Both the position numbers and the translations under genes were made by a program. This document shows positions 18,915 through 31,320 of a DNA stretch of 33,886 nt, piece by piece (position 1 is the first letter of the stretch; the number at the start of each line of letters is the position of its first letter). The notes under the pieces are model-generated. The model did not search any database and was not told where the DNA came from. It worked only from the letters and a program-made list of their open reading frames with translations. Source of the DNA: Mycoplasma testudinis ATCC 43263 (GTDB lineage: Bacteria; Bacillota_I; Bacilli_A; Mycoplasmatales; Mycoplasmoidaceae). The stretch lies in contig NZ_JHXT01000018.1 of the NCBI RefSeq assembly GCF_000687795.1, positions 1-33,886 of the forward strand, written 5' to 3'.

Positions 18915-21253
18915 TTTTTAATTTGATCATCGGTTCCGTAAACAATGTGATCTTCTTTGATTTTGTGATCTGTTGGAACATTTGGATAAACTTGTTCTTT
19001 TAAGTATTCAGTTTCAAATTTTATATTTTCAAATTTTTTGTTAGCGTTTGAAATTTTAGGAACAGCTTTAAACAAATTATTTGTATATGGGTGAATTGGA
19101 TTAGCATAAATTTCAGGAGTTTCACCAGCTTCCACGATTTTACCCAAGTGAATAATTTCTACACGATTGGCAATATATTCAATCATTGACAAATCATGTG
19201 CAATAAATAACATAGCAATATTTTTTTGCAAACAAAGATCTTTTAACAAATTAACAACTTGCGCTTGAATAGATATATCTAATGAAGCAATAGGTTCGTC
19301 AGCAACAACAACACTTGGTTGGGTAATTAAAGCCCTAGCAATAACGATCCGTTGACGTTGACCTCCAGAAAATTCATGAGGATAACGATATGCAAATTGT
19401 TTTAATAATCCAACGTCTTCTAGAGCGCCATAAATTTTAGACTTCATTAAAAGGCCACGTGTTCTTACAAAAACTAATGGTCACAGCAAAATATCCAAAA
19501 CTGTATGCTTTCAACTATGTTCTTTGTGAATACTTGGGGCTCAAGAGTATCCAAAAAGAAGTTTTAATGAAAAAATATCTTTACTTAAATATTGTTTTTC
19601 GATTTTAAAAGACTTTAATGATTCATATTTATCTTTTAATCTGGTTTCATAAGCGTTTAAAATAGTTGCACTAATTTTTTGCTGCGATTTTCTTGTTTCG
19701 TTTTCTGAGACATAATTTTTCGCATAAAAGAGCTTGAATTCTTTATTCTTTTCAAAGAAAATCTTATCTAAATTTTTCTTTGGTTCTGTTACTTCTGCTA
19801 AATATTGTTGGTTTAGATTTCTAATCTTTGTGTCTAAAACTTTAACCTGCTTACAATTTTCAGCATGATGAGCATTAATAGTTTTTAAAATATTTTTCTT
19901 CAATTCTGCAACTTTTAAACGAGCATTTAAGTGAATTCCTGCAAAATCCGCAGATGTCTTTTGAGAGTGAATTTTTAATTTTAAAGCACGAATTTCTTCA
20001 CGCTTCTTGCTGATTTCAGTTTTAAAACGATTTAAATTTGAATCATTTTTCTGTTTTCATTCAGAATCATTAAATTTAAAATTTAAAAATTTAGTTGCAA
20101 AATCAATATTTTTATCAAAGACATCATTTTGAAAATTTTCATTGTAGTATTCTTTGCTGTATTTTTGTAATTCGCCAACTATTGTTTGTGCGTCTTCAAA
20201 AGATAAATGTTGATAATTATGTTTAAAATTAGCCACAATAGAAATCATTTTATTGTTTAAGAGTTCTAAACTGTGAAATCTTCTAAAATTTTTCATTTGC
20301 ATAGAATTCAAACGTTCTATTTGGTTTAGTTTTCGTTCATTTTTAAATTCATCAATGTAATTAATATAAACGTTTTTAGCATTTCTAACTAAATCTTTTT
20401 GTTCTTGAATTAAAAGTTTAAGTTCTTTTTTAGTGGTTTTTAAATTATTTTTTTCAATGAGAATTTCTGGAGCGAATTTTTTGCCTAATTTTATTTTTGT
20501 TAGTTCTTCTTGAGCACTTACTAAATGGGAATCATCATAATAAAATTCTTTTTTCAAAAATTGGTCTTGTAATTGGTAATAATAATTCAACAATTCTGAT
20601 AGACCATCATACATTTGATTAATAACGCTTGTATTCAGTTTTTGTTCTTCATCTAAATATGAAAAAAGTAAATTGAAATTATCATCAGCACTTATATTCG
20701 AATCAAATTTTAATTGTGGTAAAAGTTTAGACCATCTATCAACATAAGGTTTTGCAAGACTATAAAGTAATTCTTGATTTTTAATTTCCACTTCTAAAAC
20801 TTTAATAGCTAATTCTGTCTTAAAAACTTTTTTAATATTTAATCTGTTTTTAAACAATTTTTTAGTTTGTTCATGAATAATTTTATTAACTACTAAAGGT
20901 TCCTTTAAAATGCTATAAATGTTTTTTTGACCATTTAAAGCAGCGTAAGGATCTTGAAAAATAATTTGAATATTCCGGCGCATTTCACGAAGGGTCTTTC
21001 GAGAAATCCTTTTTCCAGAAATAATTTTGCCATTCAAACTAACAAAACCATTATACGATTCATATAAACGTAACAGCGCTCTACCGATTGTTGTTTTTCC
21101 ACTTCCAGATTCACCAATCAAACCAACGATTTCACCTTCGTGCAAATCAAAAGAAACTCCATCAACCGCTTTGTTGATGTTTCCTTTGTTTAAGAAATAT
21201 TTTTTTAGGTTTTGAATTCCTAAAACGACTCTTTTGTTATTTGTTTGATTCAT
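18878..21253 (-). CDS. oppF: Oligopeptide ABC transporter ATP-binding protein OppF, with large insert
   Basis: A 791-residue protein with three UGA Trp codons. Walker A GESGSGKTT is at residues 47-54 and the Q-loop (IIFQDPYAALN) at about 97-107. The signature FSGGQRQR is at 628-635, Walker B VVVADEP at 648-654 and the H-loop His at 685 (IAHD). The OppD/F C-terminal region with NPIHPYTNNLFKAVP follows. Between the Q-loop and the signature, where normal OppF has about 50 residues, there are about 500, mostly helical and Lys/Glu-rich. Large OppF proteins are known in mycoplasmas, so this is a lineage trait. It pairs with OppD to power peptide import. Its start overlaps the oppD stop by 17 bases. 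Confidence 0.92.
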
Positions 21254-22349
21254 CAGAAAAAACCTTCTTAAATTCGGTGAGACGACGCTTTAAAGTTTCA
21301 CTTAATTCGACTTTAGGAGCGCTTGGGTGTAATAATCAAGTAGCTGCAGCATGCGTCTTGCTAATATCAATCATTGGTGGTTCTTTTTCAAAATCGATCT
21401 CTAATGCATAATCAGATCGCAATGCAAAAGGATCACCTAATGGAAGATTAGCCATATCAGGCGGTGTCCCCTTAATTGAATATAGACGATCTTCGCGATT
21501 TTCAGGGATAGCTGAAATTAAAGCTCAAGTATACGGATGTGCAGGTTCAGCAAAAATGTCATATTTGGTTCCGCGTTCAACAATTCTTCCAGCATACATT
21601 ACATAAATATAATCACAGAATTTAGCAACAACTGAAATGTTATGGCTAATCAAAATAATTGAAATACCCATTTCTTGTCGAATTTGTTCAAACAAAGCTA
21701 ATACGGAAGCTTGAACAGTTGGGTCTAAAGCTGTTGTTGGTTCATCGGCAATGATTAAACTAGGACGCAAGGCAATAACCATAGCAATTACTACCCGTTG
21801 TTTCATCCCACCACTCAACGCTTCTGGATAATACTCAAAAACATTTCTGGCGTTACGAATTCCAAAATTATTTAATAACCCAATTAAATATTCTTTCTTT
21901 TCATTTAATGGTTTTTTCTTTCATTCTTTATTTTGATTTAAAGAATCAAGCATTTGATTTTTAATCTTGCGGGTTGGGTTTAAGGAAGTAAGAGGATCTT
22001 GAGGGACATATCCTACTTTTAATCCACGGATGTTTTGTCACTGACGGTCGTGTTTCAATTTTGTTAAATCAATTCCGTCCAATTCCATTTTATCTGCACC
22101 ATAAATTGCATTTTCGTTAATATTTAATAAAGTTTTGGACATGACAGATTTACCACTACCAGACTCACCAACAACGCCCACAATTTGCGACCTTGCAATT
22201 TTTAGATCTACACCTCTAATTATGTTAATAAAGGTTTTCCGGCGAATTTTAAAACTGACTTTCAAATTTTTTACAGAAAGCAAAATGTTATTGTCTTTTT
22301 TCTTTTCTAGGTGAATAGTCGAATTTTCTTTAATATTTGTATCAGTCAT
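21237..22349 (-). CDS. oppD: Oligopeptide ABC transporter ATP-binding protein OppD
   Basis: A 370-residue ATPase. Walker A GESGSGKSV is at residues 61-68, the Q-loop in GYVPQDPLTSLNP, the signature LSGGMKQR at 178-185, Walker B LIIADEP at 198-204 and the H-loop in LISHN. The C-terminal oligopeptide-transporter region (HPYTWALISAIPENREDRLYSIKGTPPD) identifies the OppD/DppD family. UGA Trp codons occur at two sites. It lies 20 bases after oppC and overlaps oppF, within a single operon. It has none of the large insert seen in OppF. Confidence 0.94.
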
Positions 22350-22369
22350 AATATTTTAAAGGGCTAAAA

Positions 22370-23614
22370 TTAGCGAATAATTTTTGGATCAAGGGCATCG
22401 TGGACGCCAACAGAAATGAAATAAAGCGAAATTGATAAGAACACAAGAATCAACGATGGTAACAACAACATCCAAAAGTTATTACCTAATTGCTCTACAG
22501 AATCTTGCAACAACTGTCCTAAATTTGCACTATCTCTAGCATTAAAGAAACCTAAGAAGGCCAAAGAAGAAACTGCCAAAATGTTTGATGGAATCATTTG
22601 AACGTATTGGTTTGCAATCTTACCTAAAATTGTAGGTAAAGCGTGACCATAAATTAAACGAACCTTTGATGCACCAATACTACGAGATGCAGTAATAAAT
22701 TCATTATCTTTAACAGTTATAATAAACAAACGAGTTCCAGTCACCGCTGCAGGCCAACTAGTAACAACTAAAATAATTCCTAAAGCAGTGTTGCTAGTTC
22801 CAAATAAACTAACAAAGATTAAAATTCAAAGGAGTGTTGGTGGGCTAGTAAAAATATCAATCAAACGCATAAACAAAGTATCAATTCATTTACCCGCATG
22901 GAAACCTAAAACGGCACCAATTGAAGCTCCAATCGCCATAGCAAACGTTGAAACAATAATCGATAAAGCAATACTTTGACCAGTTCCTACCCAGTTGTTA
23001 GTTCAAACATCATAACCATTTGCATCTGTTCCTAAGATAGTGTATGGAATTACAATTTGCGATTTTAATTGATCTAAAACAGCTTGTGGAGGAACAATCG
23101 TAGAATCAGAATTAAAACGGGCTAATAACAAACGATCTAACGAGTTTGCAAAAAAGAATTGGTAAGCATCATAACTATAAGTTTGGGAGAATGCTTGTCC
23201 TGTCACATCTTGAGCGCTAGCAACATATTGTGACAAAACACCACCAAAATAACTTGGATTTTTGTAATCATTAATACGATTTACAATATCGGGATTAGGG
23301 CTAGAAATGAACGGAGAGTATGAAGGTGGTAAGTTACGATAAAAAGGGCTAACCGACCCATCTGATACAGGAGTTACTGCAAAATATGGTGAAGTTTGTG
23401 GAATTATTATTGCCATCAAGATAATGGTAATAAAAACTGCAAAAGCAACAACTACATATGGGTTTTTGAAAAAACGTTTAAAAATTTCTGCAACTAACTT
23501 TTTTGGTCGCCCAGCTAAAGATGCAAAAGCAGAATCTTTGCTTTTGTAAAATACAATTTTCTCTTTTAAGGAGTCATTAAGTCCGTAACGTTTATTAAAT
23601 TCTTGTTCAGTCAT
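22370..23614 (-). CDS. oppC: Oligopeptide ABC transporter permease OppC
   Basis: A 414-residue inner-membrane permease. An N-terminal cytoplasmic part and first helix (NPYVVVAFAVFITIILMAII) are followed by an extracytoplasmic region of about 120 residues, then the core permease domain with the coupling (EAA) loop EFITASRSIGASKVRLIYGHALP and C-terminal helices. The ending SVGVHDALDPKIIR is typical of OppC/DppC. One UGA Trp lies at residue 205. It starts two bases after the oppB stop. The extracytoplasmic segment is longer than in E. coli OppC. Confidence 0.93.
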
Positions 23615-23616
23615 AA

Positions 23617-24741
23617 TTACCCTCCTATCTTTGCAGTCATAGCTGCTTGGTTAATTGCATTAATATTTTTTTTACGCATCATATACGATTTAGCAAATTT
23701 TAGAACATTATATTGTGAAGCTTGAGCATATTTTATGGTTGGATCAAGTAAAACAAAAGAAACATCTACCAAAATAGTTGTAAAGATCGAAAGCGCAGTA
23801 AAGAAAACAATATTAAACATAATAATATTAATTTCGTGATTCGGGAATGATTGCACAATTACCCGACTACTACCAGGAACATTCCAGAATTGTTCAATAA
23901 CAATAGAACCAGACAATAACAAGATATAACTTGGTATTAACATACTAGCCAAAGGAATTGAGATGTTTCTTAAAACGTATTTGAAAAAGATTGATCCTTT
24001 TCCAAGTCCTTTTGACTTTGCAATTAATACGTAATTTGAAGTCAACACCGTAATTACTTGGTTACGAGTATACGACGTATAAGAAGCAAGCGAGACTAAA
24101 GTCAATACGACAATTGGAGTAATCCAAGAATTAATAACCGCTTGCATTGATTGACCTGGAGTATCAAATTGTAAGAATCGAGAAGGAGCAACTTTTAAAA
24201 AGAAAGTGATAGCGATTGCAATAGGAGCAAGGATAAATGAAGGTAAAGCAATAAAGAAAACGACAAAGAAATTAATTCCTGTGTCTAGAATTTTTCCACG
24301 CTTGTAACCAGCAAATACTCCTAACATTATTCCTAAAATAGAACTAACGATAAATGATGGTAAAACAATGATTGTTGTATATCTTAGGTTTCCAAAAAAT
24401 AATGCGGGAATATTTCTTTGACCAAGCAAATTAGCAGGATTAAAAACTTGACCAAATGGTTGTTGTGGGTCAAAAATACTTTGAACAAAATAGCCAAATC
24501 TGGTAAGTACATTTTCAGGAATCCGATTTGTTGCTGTGGAACCTGGAGCTAAGAAGTGAGCTCGAATCGAGTTTTGAACAGCATTATCAATTTCTGAAGT
24601 CGTTCTTGGCGGAGGTACTTCACCTGGTGGGATAAAGAAAGGATTATCCGAAAATAAAGCAACTAAAATGTATACCACAAAGATGATAATAATCAAAGTT
24701 ATTATTGCGAAGCCTATTCTTTTAAGAATATAAGTAAACAT
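23617..24741 (-). CDS. oppB: Oligopeptide ABC transporter permease OppB
   Basis: A 374-residue permease. It begins with the family-typical MFTYILKRIGFAIITLIIIIF, has an extracytoplasmic stretch (residues about 35-115), and then core helices with the coupling loop YVLIAKSKGLGKGSIFFKYV. The C-terminal region ends FVLLDPTIKYAQ, matching the usual 'DPRI' end of OppB. It is open without internal UGA. GAGG lies about 16 bases upstream. It heads oppBCDF, with a 377-base gap from the upstream oppA gene. Confidence 0.93.
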   Translation of the reverse strand: MFTYILKRIGFAIITLIIIIFVVYILVALFSDNPFFIPPGEVPPPRTTSEIDNAVQNSIRAHFLAPGSTATNRIPENVLTRFGYFVQSIFDPQQPFGQVFNPANLLGQRNIPALFFGNLRYTTIIVLPSFIVSSILGIMLGVFAGYKRGKILDTGINFFVVFFIALPSFILAPIAIAITFFLKVAPSRFLQFDTPGQSMQAVINSWITPIVVLTLVSLASYTSYTRNQVITVLTSNYVLIAKSKGLGKGSIFFKYVLRNISIPLASMLIPSYILLLSGSIVIEQFWNVPGSSRVIVQSFPNHEINIIMFNIVFFTALSIFTTILVDVSFVLLDPTIKYAQASQYNVLKFAKSYMMRKKNINAINQAAMTAKIGG

Positions 24742-25118
24742 TTGTAAATAGAAATCCTCTTTTCGAAGAATAGTGTTTTTATTTATGTTCAGAAAATTTA
24801 AAAATAAATTTACAGTAAAGAGATTAACTTTGTAAAAAAAGGTTATTTTTGAAAAAGAATTTTATATTCATTTCTATTTAAGCAAAGACTAAAAGTCAGT
24901 AAAATTCACCAAAAATAACATTGTTTTTAAAAACAAAAGTAATAATCAAATAATAGAGTCATTGAAAACAACTCTTTAACATTATATCCTAACGTTTAAT
25001 AAAAACAACTTTATTTATAACCTATTAATAAAAAGAGCGAGTTATCCAAAAATGTAAAATAATCGTTTTTGTTTGTATAAAAACTGTTAATTACTAATAT
25101 TATTTTCGAAAAATTACC
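24742..25118. other. Intergenic region between oppA copy 1 and oppB
   Basis: These 377 AT-rich bases hold no gene that I can support. They contain a leftward promoter candidate (24981-25008) and a weak 6-bp hairpin (GTTTTT/AAAAAC) after the oppA stop. Together these suggest that oppBCDF can be transcribed separately from oppA. Confidence 0.45.
24981..25008 (-). promoter_or_regulatory. Promoter of oppBCDF
   Basis: Minus-strand TTGTTT (25008-25003), a 16-base spacer and TATAAT (24986-24981). The resulting leader to the oppB ATG at 24741 would be about 230 bases long. Confidence 0.4.
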
Positions 25119-28028
25119 TTAGAGTTTCAGACGGTAATTAGAAAAATTCACAGTTCCACTTGGAGATGTTGGAACTAAATATCCCGGATTTCTTAAAGCT
25201 GGTGCAAATTCTTGAGCTGGAACTACCATTGAAGCACTCACTTGAACACCTAAAAAATTTGTCATTTCTTTACTTAATTCAATTAAATCTGCATTATTGT
25301 TATCTCTTTGAAATTGATTCCAAAATCGTGCAGAGATACTAGAAGGATCTGTAAAAGTTTCGCTGTCTTTTTTAGTAACTACTTTTGATCCATCCCATTT
25401 GAAGTTTGCCAAAGCAAATTGAAGATTGCCACCATTATCTGGGTCAATCAAACCTCCTTTAGTGTTATCTTTATTTTCTTTCTCTGGATCAAATGCAACA
25501 ATTCATGTCGGAAGATTATCTCATTGTTCAACAGGAATAGCAAGATTGATTTTTGGTGTAGCAGACTTTAAAAAAGCCACAAAAGCGATTGCTGCTTTAG
25601 CAATTTCAGGAGTTGCTTTTTGTGCATCTAAAGCTCAAGAATTGTTTGTTGAATTGGGTTGTAAAGCGTTACCTAAAACCCCTAAATATGGAATGAAATC
25701 ACTTTGCCAACTAAATTGATCAAATCCTGATCCGATTCCGTTATAATCATAACTTCATGATGAAATATCGTACACCATAAGTGCATGACTACCAAATCAT
25801 AAATCATTAAATTGGTCGGCACCAGTTACTGGTCGATATGAAGGTTGTAATCTCCCTTCAGGATCAAGTAATTTTATAGTGTCCACTACTCGTTTTTCTG
25901 CATTAATTTGTCCTGCAGTAGGGTTAGTACTATCATCAACAGATAAAGCTCATTTAATACTTTTATCAGCAGTAGGGTTTTCCTTAAAAAACTGATCTAA
26001 AAGATTTTTCATAGCAACTTGCAATTGTGCAAAACCCGCAGATTGGAAACTTTGATTTTCACCACCTCTTCGACTTGCTGCGTCATTTAATTTAGGTGTG
26101 ATAGCAAGTGGTGTGCCATCACTTCCATTAACAGGTGTTCCGTTTGCATTTCAAGCTTGTCTTGTGTTTAATTTTTCACTGTAAACACGAACAACATTAT
26201 TGGGGTCTCGCGGGTTTTTTGAACCATCTTTACCATCAATAAATGAATCTGGGGCAAGTCGAGATAATCATGTAATAGAATTGCCCGAAGTATCAATTGA
26301 TTGTTTTACGGATTCTCAATTAATTGCTGCTTGAACAATTGATCTAAATGCTGCAGCTTCTCCAGCCGAATGAGATAAAACTTTAGTAAGTGTTCCGTTT
26401 TTTACTTGATCCAAAGTACCACCATAAACTAATTTCATATAATTATCGTTAAATAATGCTTGGCCTGTATCTGAAGTGGTACGAAATGGTAACAACAAAG
26501 GAGTCTGACGAGTAATCGAATTGCTTACATTAGGTGCAGGAACTCTTGCTAAGCCATATTGTGCTGCATTTTCATCAACAGTTGCACGATCTGAATCAGA
26601 TAAATTTGCATACGATGCATTACTTGTTACACCTTGAATATAATCGCGAAATAACTGTGTATTATAAGCAGACGCTGATTGTGGAACTTGTTGATAAAGC
26701 TGCTGCAAAACAAGTAAAACGGAAGGATCATTGACATACGATTGATCTCAATAGTGTTTGTTTAACTGTCAGGTTTCTCTGAAACCTGATGAATTATATC
26801 CCATTGCATAATATGGACCAACAGTTAATGTATTAATTGCGTCTTGACCATATCAGTAAATGCCGTAACGTCTTACCTCTGCAGTTTTAGGTAATTTGGC
26901 AAGTGCTTCTTTAACATCATTAATGGCTTGGGTACCAGCAGGATCATTTTGGTTAATTAAAATTGGATTATCAATATGGTCTTCAATATATTTTGATGGC
27001 GCAGGAATCATAGTTAAATCGTCTGAAAAAAAATTCATAAAATTGATAGCCTGAATTCCAGTTCCTGGAATGGCATCAAAAGTTATTGCTTTTCGGGTTT
27101 GATTATCAATTTTGACATCATTAATAAAATCTGATTCGTTGTCAAACTTAGAATTATCAATACCAAACAAGTTATAAACATAAGAATTAGCATAACCTTG
27201 CTGTGTAGACGAAAACGGTCTTCGATCAGATGGGCTGATAATCTTGCGCATTATTTGATCTAATTCTTTAGATCCACCAGCTCCTGGTGCATAACGAGAA
27301 TTAAAATTTTGAAAAAGGTTAGTACGTTTTCACGAAGCATAAAAGTCTTCTGCAGACAGCATATAAGGGTGATCTTGTGGATCATTTACTATGTTTCCGT
27401 GATAATCAACCCAAGGAACATTTTGACGAACTGTAAATTGAACTTTAACTGCTCCTTGGAGAGTATCTATAAAATTTTTACTGTTAATTGATTCTGGATC
27501 ATTACTAATTGCCTGAACTGACCCATTCTTATAGCGCATTCCCTTATCTGTTTTTAGGTCGCCAGCCGGTTTGATTTCATGTTTGTCATTAGAAAAGATT
27601 ACAACACTATTATCTTGTTTGGTAACTATAACAGAATCAGCAAGTTCCAATCTGAAGTGTCAAAATGTTGGTGTTACAGTAACTTCTTGAGAAACTGGTT
27701 GACCAACTACTGTATCTCTTTCAGTAACGGCTTGGCCTTCAAATTGTTGTCTAATTAAACTGACTGCACTAGCTTCATTTAAAATTCCCAATTGACCACC
27801 GAATGATGCGCTGCGATCATACGAACCAAAAGTTGCTGAATGAGTTGAATTCAATTCTTGAACATAAGTTCGAGATTGCGGAAGAGTAGATAAGTTTCCA
27901 ACACTCCCACTAGGACCACAGGCAGCAGCTATTATTCCAGTAGAAGATATTAAAGCAAAACCAGCACTAAAAAATCAAATTTTTCTACGTTTATGTTTAT
28001 TAAGATTCTTTTTGGTATTAAGTAACAT
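25119..28028 (-). CDS. oppA: Oligopeptide-binding lipoprotein OppA, copy 1
   Basis: A 969-residue secreted lipoprotein. A basic N-terminus (KKNLNKHKRRK) and hydrophobic helix (WFFSAGFALISSTGIIAAAC) end in a lipobox with the acylated Cys near residue 37. It should thus be anchored on the outer face of the membrane and deliver peptides to OppBC. Many UGA Trp codons break the frame in the standard code. At nearly 1000 residues it is about twice the length of E. coli OppA but in the range of mycoplasma OppA proteins such as the M. hominis P100 type, some of which also have ATPase activity; I did not identify a Walker motif here. It is clearly paralogous to 28219-31143. Confidence 0.88.
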
Positions 28029-28131
28029 TATTATTTTCCTAACACAATGTGTATATGATGTCTATTATTTTACTCCTATTAACTTATATAAAAAATTAAA
28101 GGCCATAAAAACAAATATAAAATGTCACCCA

Positions 28132-28176
28132 AAAAAGAAAAAAAATAAAAAGCATCGGCATAAACCGACACTTTTT
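28132..28176 (-). terminator. Terminator between the two oppA genes
   Basis: On the minus strand, AAAAAGTGTCGG pairs with CCGATGCTTTTT (10 Watson-Crick pairs and two G-U) around a six-base loop, followed by a long U-rich tract (ATTTTTTTTC). It lies 43 bases after the oppA copy 2 stop, so that gene can end here as its own transcript. Confidence 0.8.
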
Positions 28177-28218
28177 AAATAAGCACAATAATTTTTTCAG
28201 AATATAGGTTAACTAACT

Positions 28219-31143
28219 TTAAGCTGCTGGTAAAACGCGGTAGTTAGAAAGGTTTACAACCCCAGCTGGAGAAGTTGGAATAACATATCTAGGATTACTT
28301 AAAGCAGGAGTATATGTTCCGGTAGAAACAATAACAGAACGGCTTACTTGAACACCTAAGAAATTAGTCATTTCTTTACTTAACTCAATTAAATCTTTGT
28401 TAGCGGTTTTGTTTTGATACTGAGCCCAGAATCTTGCAGAAATTGCAAATGGATCTGTGAAACTATTTTTTTCACTATCACTTCTTACTTCTACTCTGCT
28501 TTTAGCAGTATCTCATTTCCAATCTGATAAAGCGCTTTGAAGTTTACCACCATTGTTAACATCAACTAATGCACCTTTTTGACCATTTTCCCCAGAAGCT
28601 TCAGGATCAAATGGAACAATTCAAGTTGGAAGACTATCTCATTTATCTACTGGGACTGATAATTTTATAGCTTGATCTGATGCTCCTAAAAAAGTGACAA
28701 AATCTTGTGCAGCTTTCGCTATTTTTGGTGTAGCTTTTTGCGCAGTTAAAGATCAAGAATTTGCTGAATTAGATGTATCTTTTAAAGCATTACCTAAGAC
28801 ACCTAAATATGGAATGAAATCACTTTGTCAACTGAATTGGTCCAAACCAGAGCCAATTCCATTATAGTCATAACTCCAACCAGTAATATCATAAGTCATT
28901 AAACCAAAACTTCCAAATCACAAATCGTTAAACTGATCAGCACCACCTGTAATTGGTTGATATACAGGATCTAAGCGAGAATCTAATTGTTTAATTGTTT
29001 CCACAACACGTTTTTCGGCATTAACTTGACCATCGGTCGCATTTGTAGAATCATCAGCAGCCAATACTCATTTAATTGTTGTGTCATTTGAGTTATTAGT
29101 TTCAAAGAACTTATCTAAAAGAGTTTTCATAGCAGCTTGTAGTTGGGTGAAGCTTGCAGATTTAAAGCTATCATTTTCACTCGCACTTCTTCTAGCAGCA
29201 TCGTTTTGAGCAGGAGTGATACCAGATCCAACGACAGGAGTACCATCTGCACTTCATGCCACTCTAGTATTTAGAACTTCGCTATTATTTCTCACAATAT
29301 TGGTTGGATTCAATTGGTTAGTTATTCCATCAGAGCCATTAATAAATGAATCAGGAGCAAGTCTATTTAATCACGTAATAGAATTACCAGAAGTGTCTAC
29401 TGATTGAGTTACAGCTTCTCAGTTTACTGCAGCTTGAACAATAGATCTAAATGCTGCAGCTTGTCCAGCGGCTTTTGATAAAACATTTGTTACTTTTCCT
29501 TCTTTAACTCCGTTTACTGTTCCACCAAACAATAATTTCATATAATTATCATTAAATAACGGCGTAGCAGTGTCTGATGTAGTGCGGTGTGGGATCAATA
29601 ACGGGGTTTGTCTAGTTATAGAACCGTTTACATTTGGCGCAGGAATTTGAGCTAACCCATATCTAGCAGCATCAGCATCAACTGTAGCACGATCGCTTTG
29701 AGTTAAGTTAGCATATGATGCATTACTTGTAACACCTTGAATGTAATCACGGAATAATTGTGTATTAAAAGCCGCAGGTGCTTGAGCTGCCGATTGATAC
29801 AATTGTTGAATAGTTAATAAAACAGTTGGGTCATCAACATATGATTTGTCTCAATAGTGTGTATTCAAACGTCAGGTTTCGCGGAAATTAGAATTGTTAA
29901 ATCCTTGTGCAAAATATGGAGAAACTGATAATGTATTAACTGCACTTTGACCGTATCAATAAATACCATATTGTCTAACTTGAGAATCTGCTGAAACATT
30001 TTGAAGGGCAGTTTTAACATTTTGAATTGCAGCAGTATTTGCAGGATCGTTTTGATTAACTAAAATTGGATCATTCACGTGATCTTTAATATACTGAGAT
30101 GGTGCAGGAACCATAGTTAAATCATCAGAAAAAAACTGCATAAAGTTGACTGCTTGAATACCGTCAGTTGTACCATCAAACGTAACAGCGTCACGTTCTT
30201 GACCGCCAACTGTAGCTTTAGTTACAAAATCAGTTTCAGTATCAAATTTAGAATTATCTATACCAAACAAATTGTATACGTACGCATTGCTATAACCTTG
30301 TTGAGTAGGAGAGAATGGACGACGATCAGAAGCAGCAACAATCGTTCTCATTGTAGCATCTAACGCAGGTGAACCACCTACTCCATTAGCATATCGTGAA
30401 CTAAAATTTTGATAAATGTTTGTACGTTTTCATGAAACATAGAAATCGTGTGCAGAAAGCGTGTAATCTTGTCCTGCAGAGTTCTTTTCTATCTCACCAT
30501 TAGAATTAACTCAAGGAACATTTTGTCTAACAACGAACTGAACTTTAGTGGCTCCTTGTAGAGTTTCTTCAAATTTCTTACTATTGATTGATGTTTGGTC
30601 TTCACTAGTAGCCTGAACTGAACCATCCTTATAGCGCATCCCTTTGTCAGTTTTTAGATCTGCTTCCGGAGTTTTTTCATGCTTATCATTTGTAAAAACA
30701 ACAGGAGTAGCAGGAGTAGTACCATTCGCTTTTGGAGTAACTACTACAGCTTCCGCCAATTCTAATCGGTAATGCCAAACTGTTGGAGTTACAGTCACTT
30801 GTTGTGGTTTAGATTGACCTTCAACTGTTGCTTGTTCTGTCACTGCACGACCAACAAATTGTTGGCGAATTAATCCTGTTCCGGTCAATTCATCTAAGCG
30901 GCCTTGTTGACCACCAAATGAATTACTTTTGTCGTAATTACCAAAAGTAGGAGCGAATACTGAGTTAAGCTCAGCAACGTAAGTACGTGATTGAGGTAAT
31001 GTATTTAAATCCCCCACTGCACCTCCTGAACAAGCTGCAGCAATAATACCAGTTGCTGAAACTAATGCAAATCCAGCACTAAAGAATCAGGCTTTACGGC
31101 GCTTTTTCTTTTTTAAAGTTATTCTAGAATTTTCAGTAACCAT
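28219..31143 (-). CDS. oppA: Oligopeptide-binding lipoprotein OppA, copy 2
   Basis: A 974-residue lipoprotein. The signal peptide (KKKKRRKAWFFSAGFALVSA then TGIIAAAC) ends in a lipobox Cys near residue 40. It shares long near-identical blocks with copy 1, for example FNTQLFRDYIQGVTSNASYA and FGxDNSKF-type segments, so the two arose by tandem duplication and then diverged; in segments I compared they look roughly two-thirds identical. Extracytoplasmic peptide binding is the expected role. AAGGA lies nine bases before the ATG. The gene is first in the opp cluster, has a long structured leader, and ends in a terminator. Confidence 0.88.
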
Positions 31144-31207
31144 ATTTATATTTTCCTTAAAAAATTAAATCTTCAAATTATTACTAATATGCGAAAATAA
31201 CAGAAAT

Positions 31208-31239
31208 TCATTTTCATATCTTATTGATATTGAAAATGA
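31208..31239 (-). promoter_or_regulatory. Stem-loop in the oppA copy 2 leader
   Basis: TCATTTTCATATC (31208-31220) pairs along its full length with GATATTGAAAATGA (31226-31239), apart from one bulged base, around loop TTATT. It lies 65 bases before the oppA ATG. No U-run follows, so mRNA protection or regulation is more likely than termination. Confidence 0.45.
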
Positions 31240-31291
31240 TATTTGAGCAACATCTGCACATTCATTTAATAATGAAATCTAAGAATATAGA

Positions 31292-31320
31292 TAAATAGTG
31301 AATGACCTACTTACTATTTA
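31292..31320. repeat. Inverted repeat upstream of oppA copy 2
   Basis: TAAATAGT (31292-31299) and ACTATTTA (31313-31320) are perfect inverted copies separated by 13 bases. The layout suits a dimeric repressor site, but no regulator gene is present nearby and AT-rich DNA gives such matches by chance. Confidence 0.3.
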
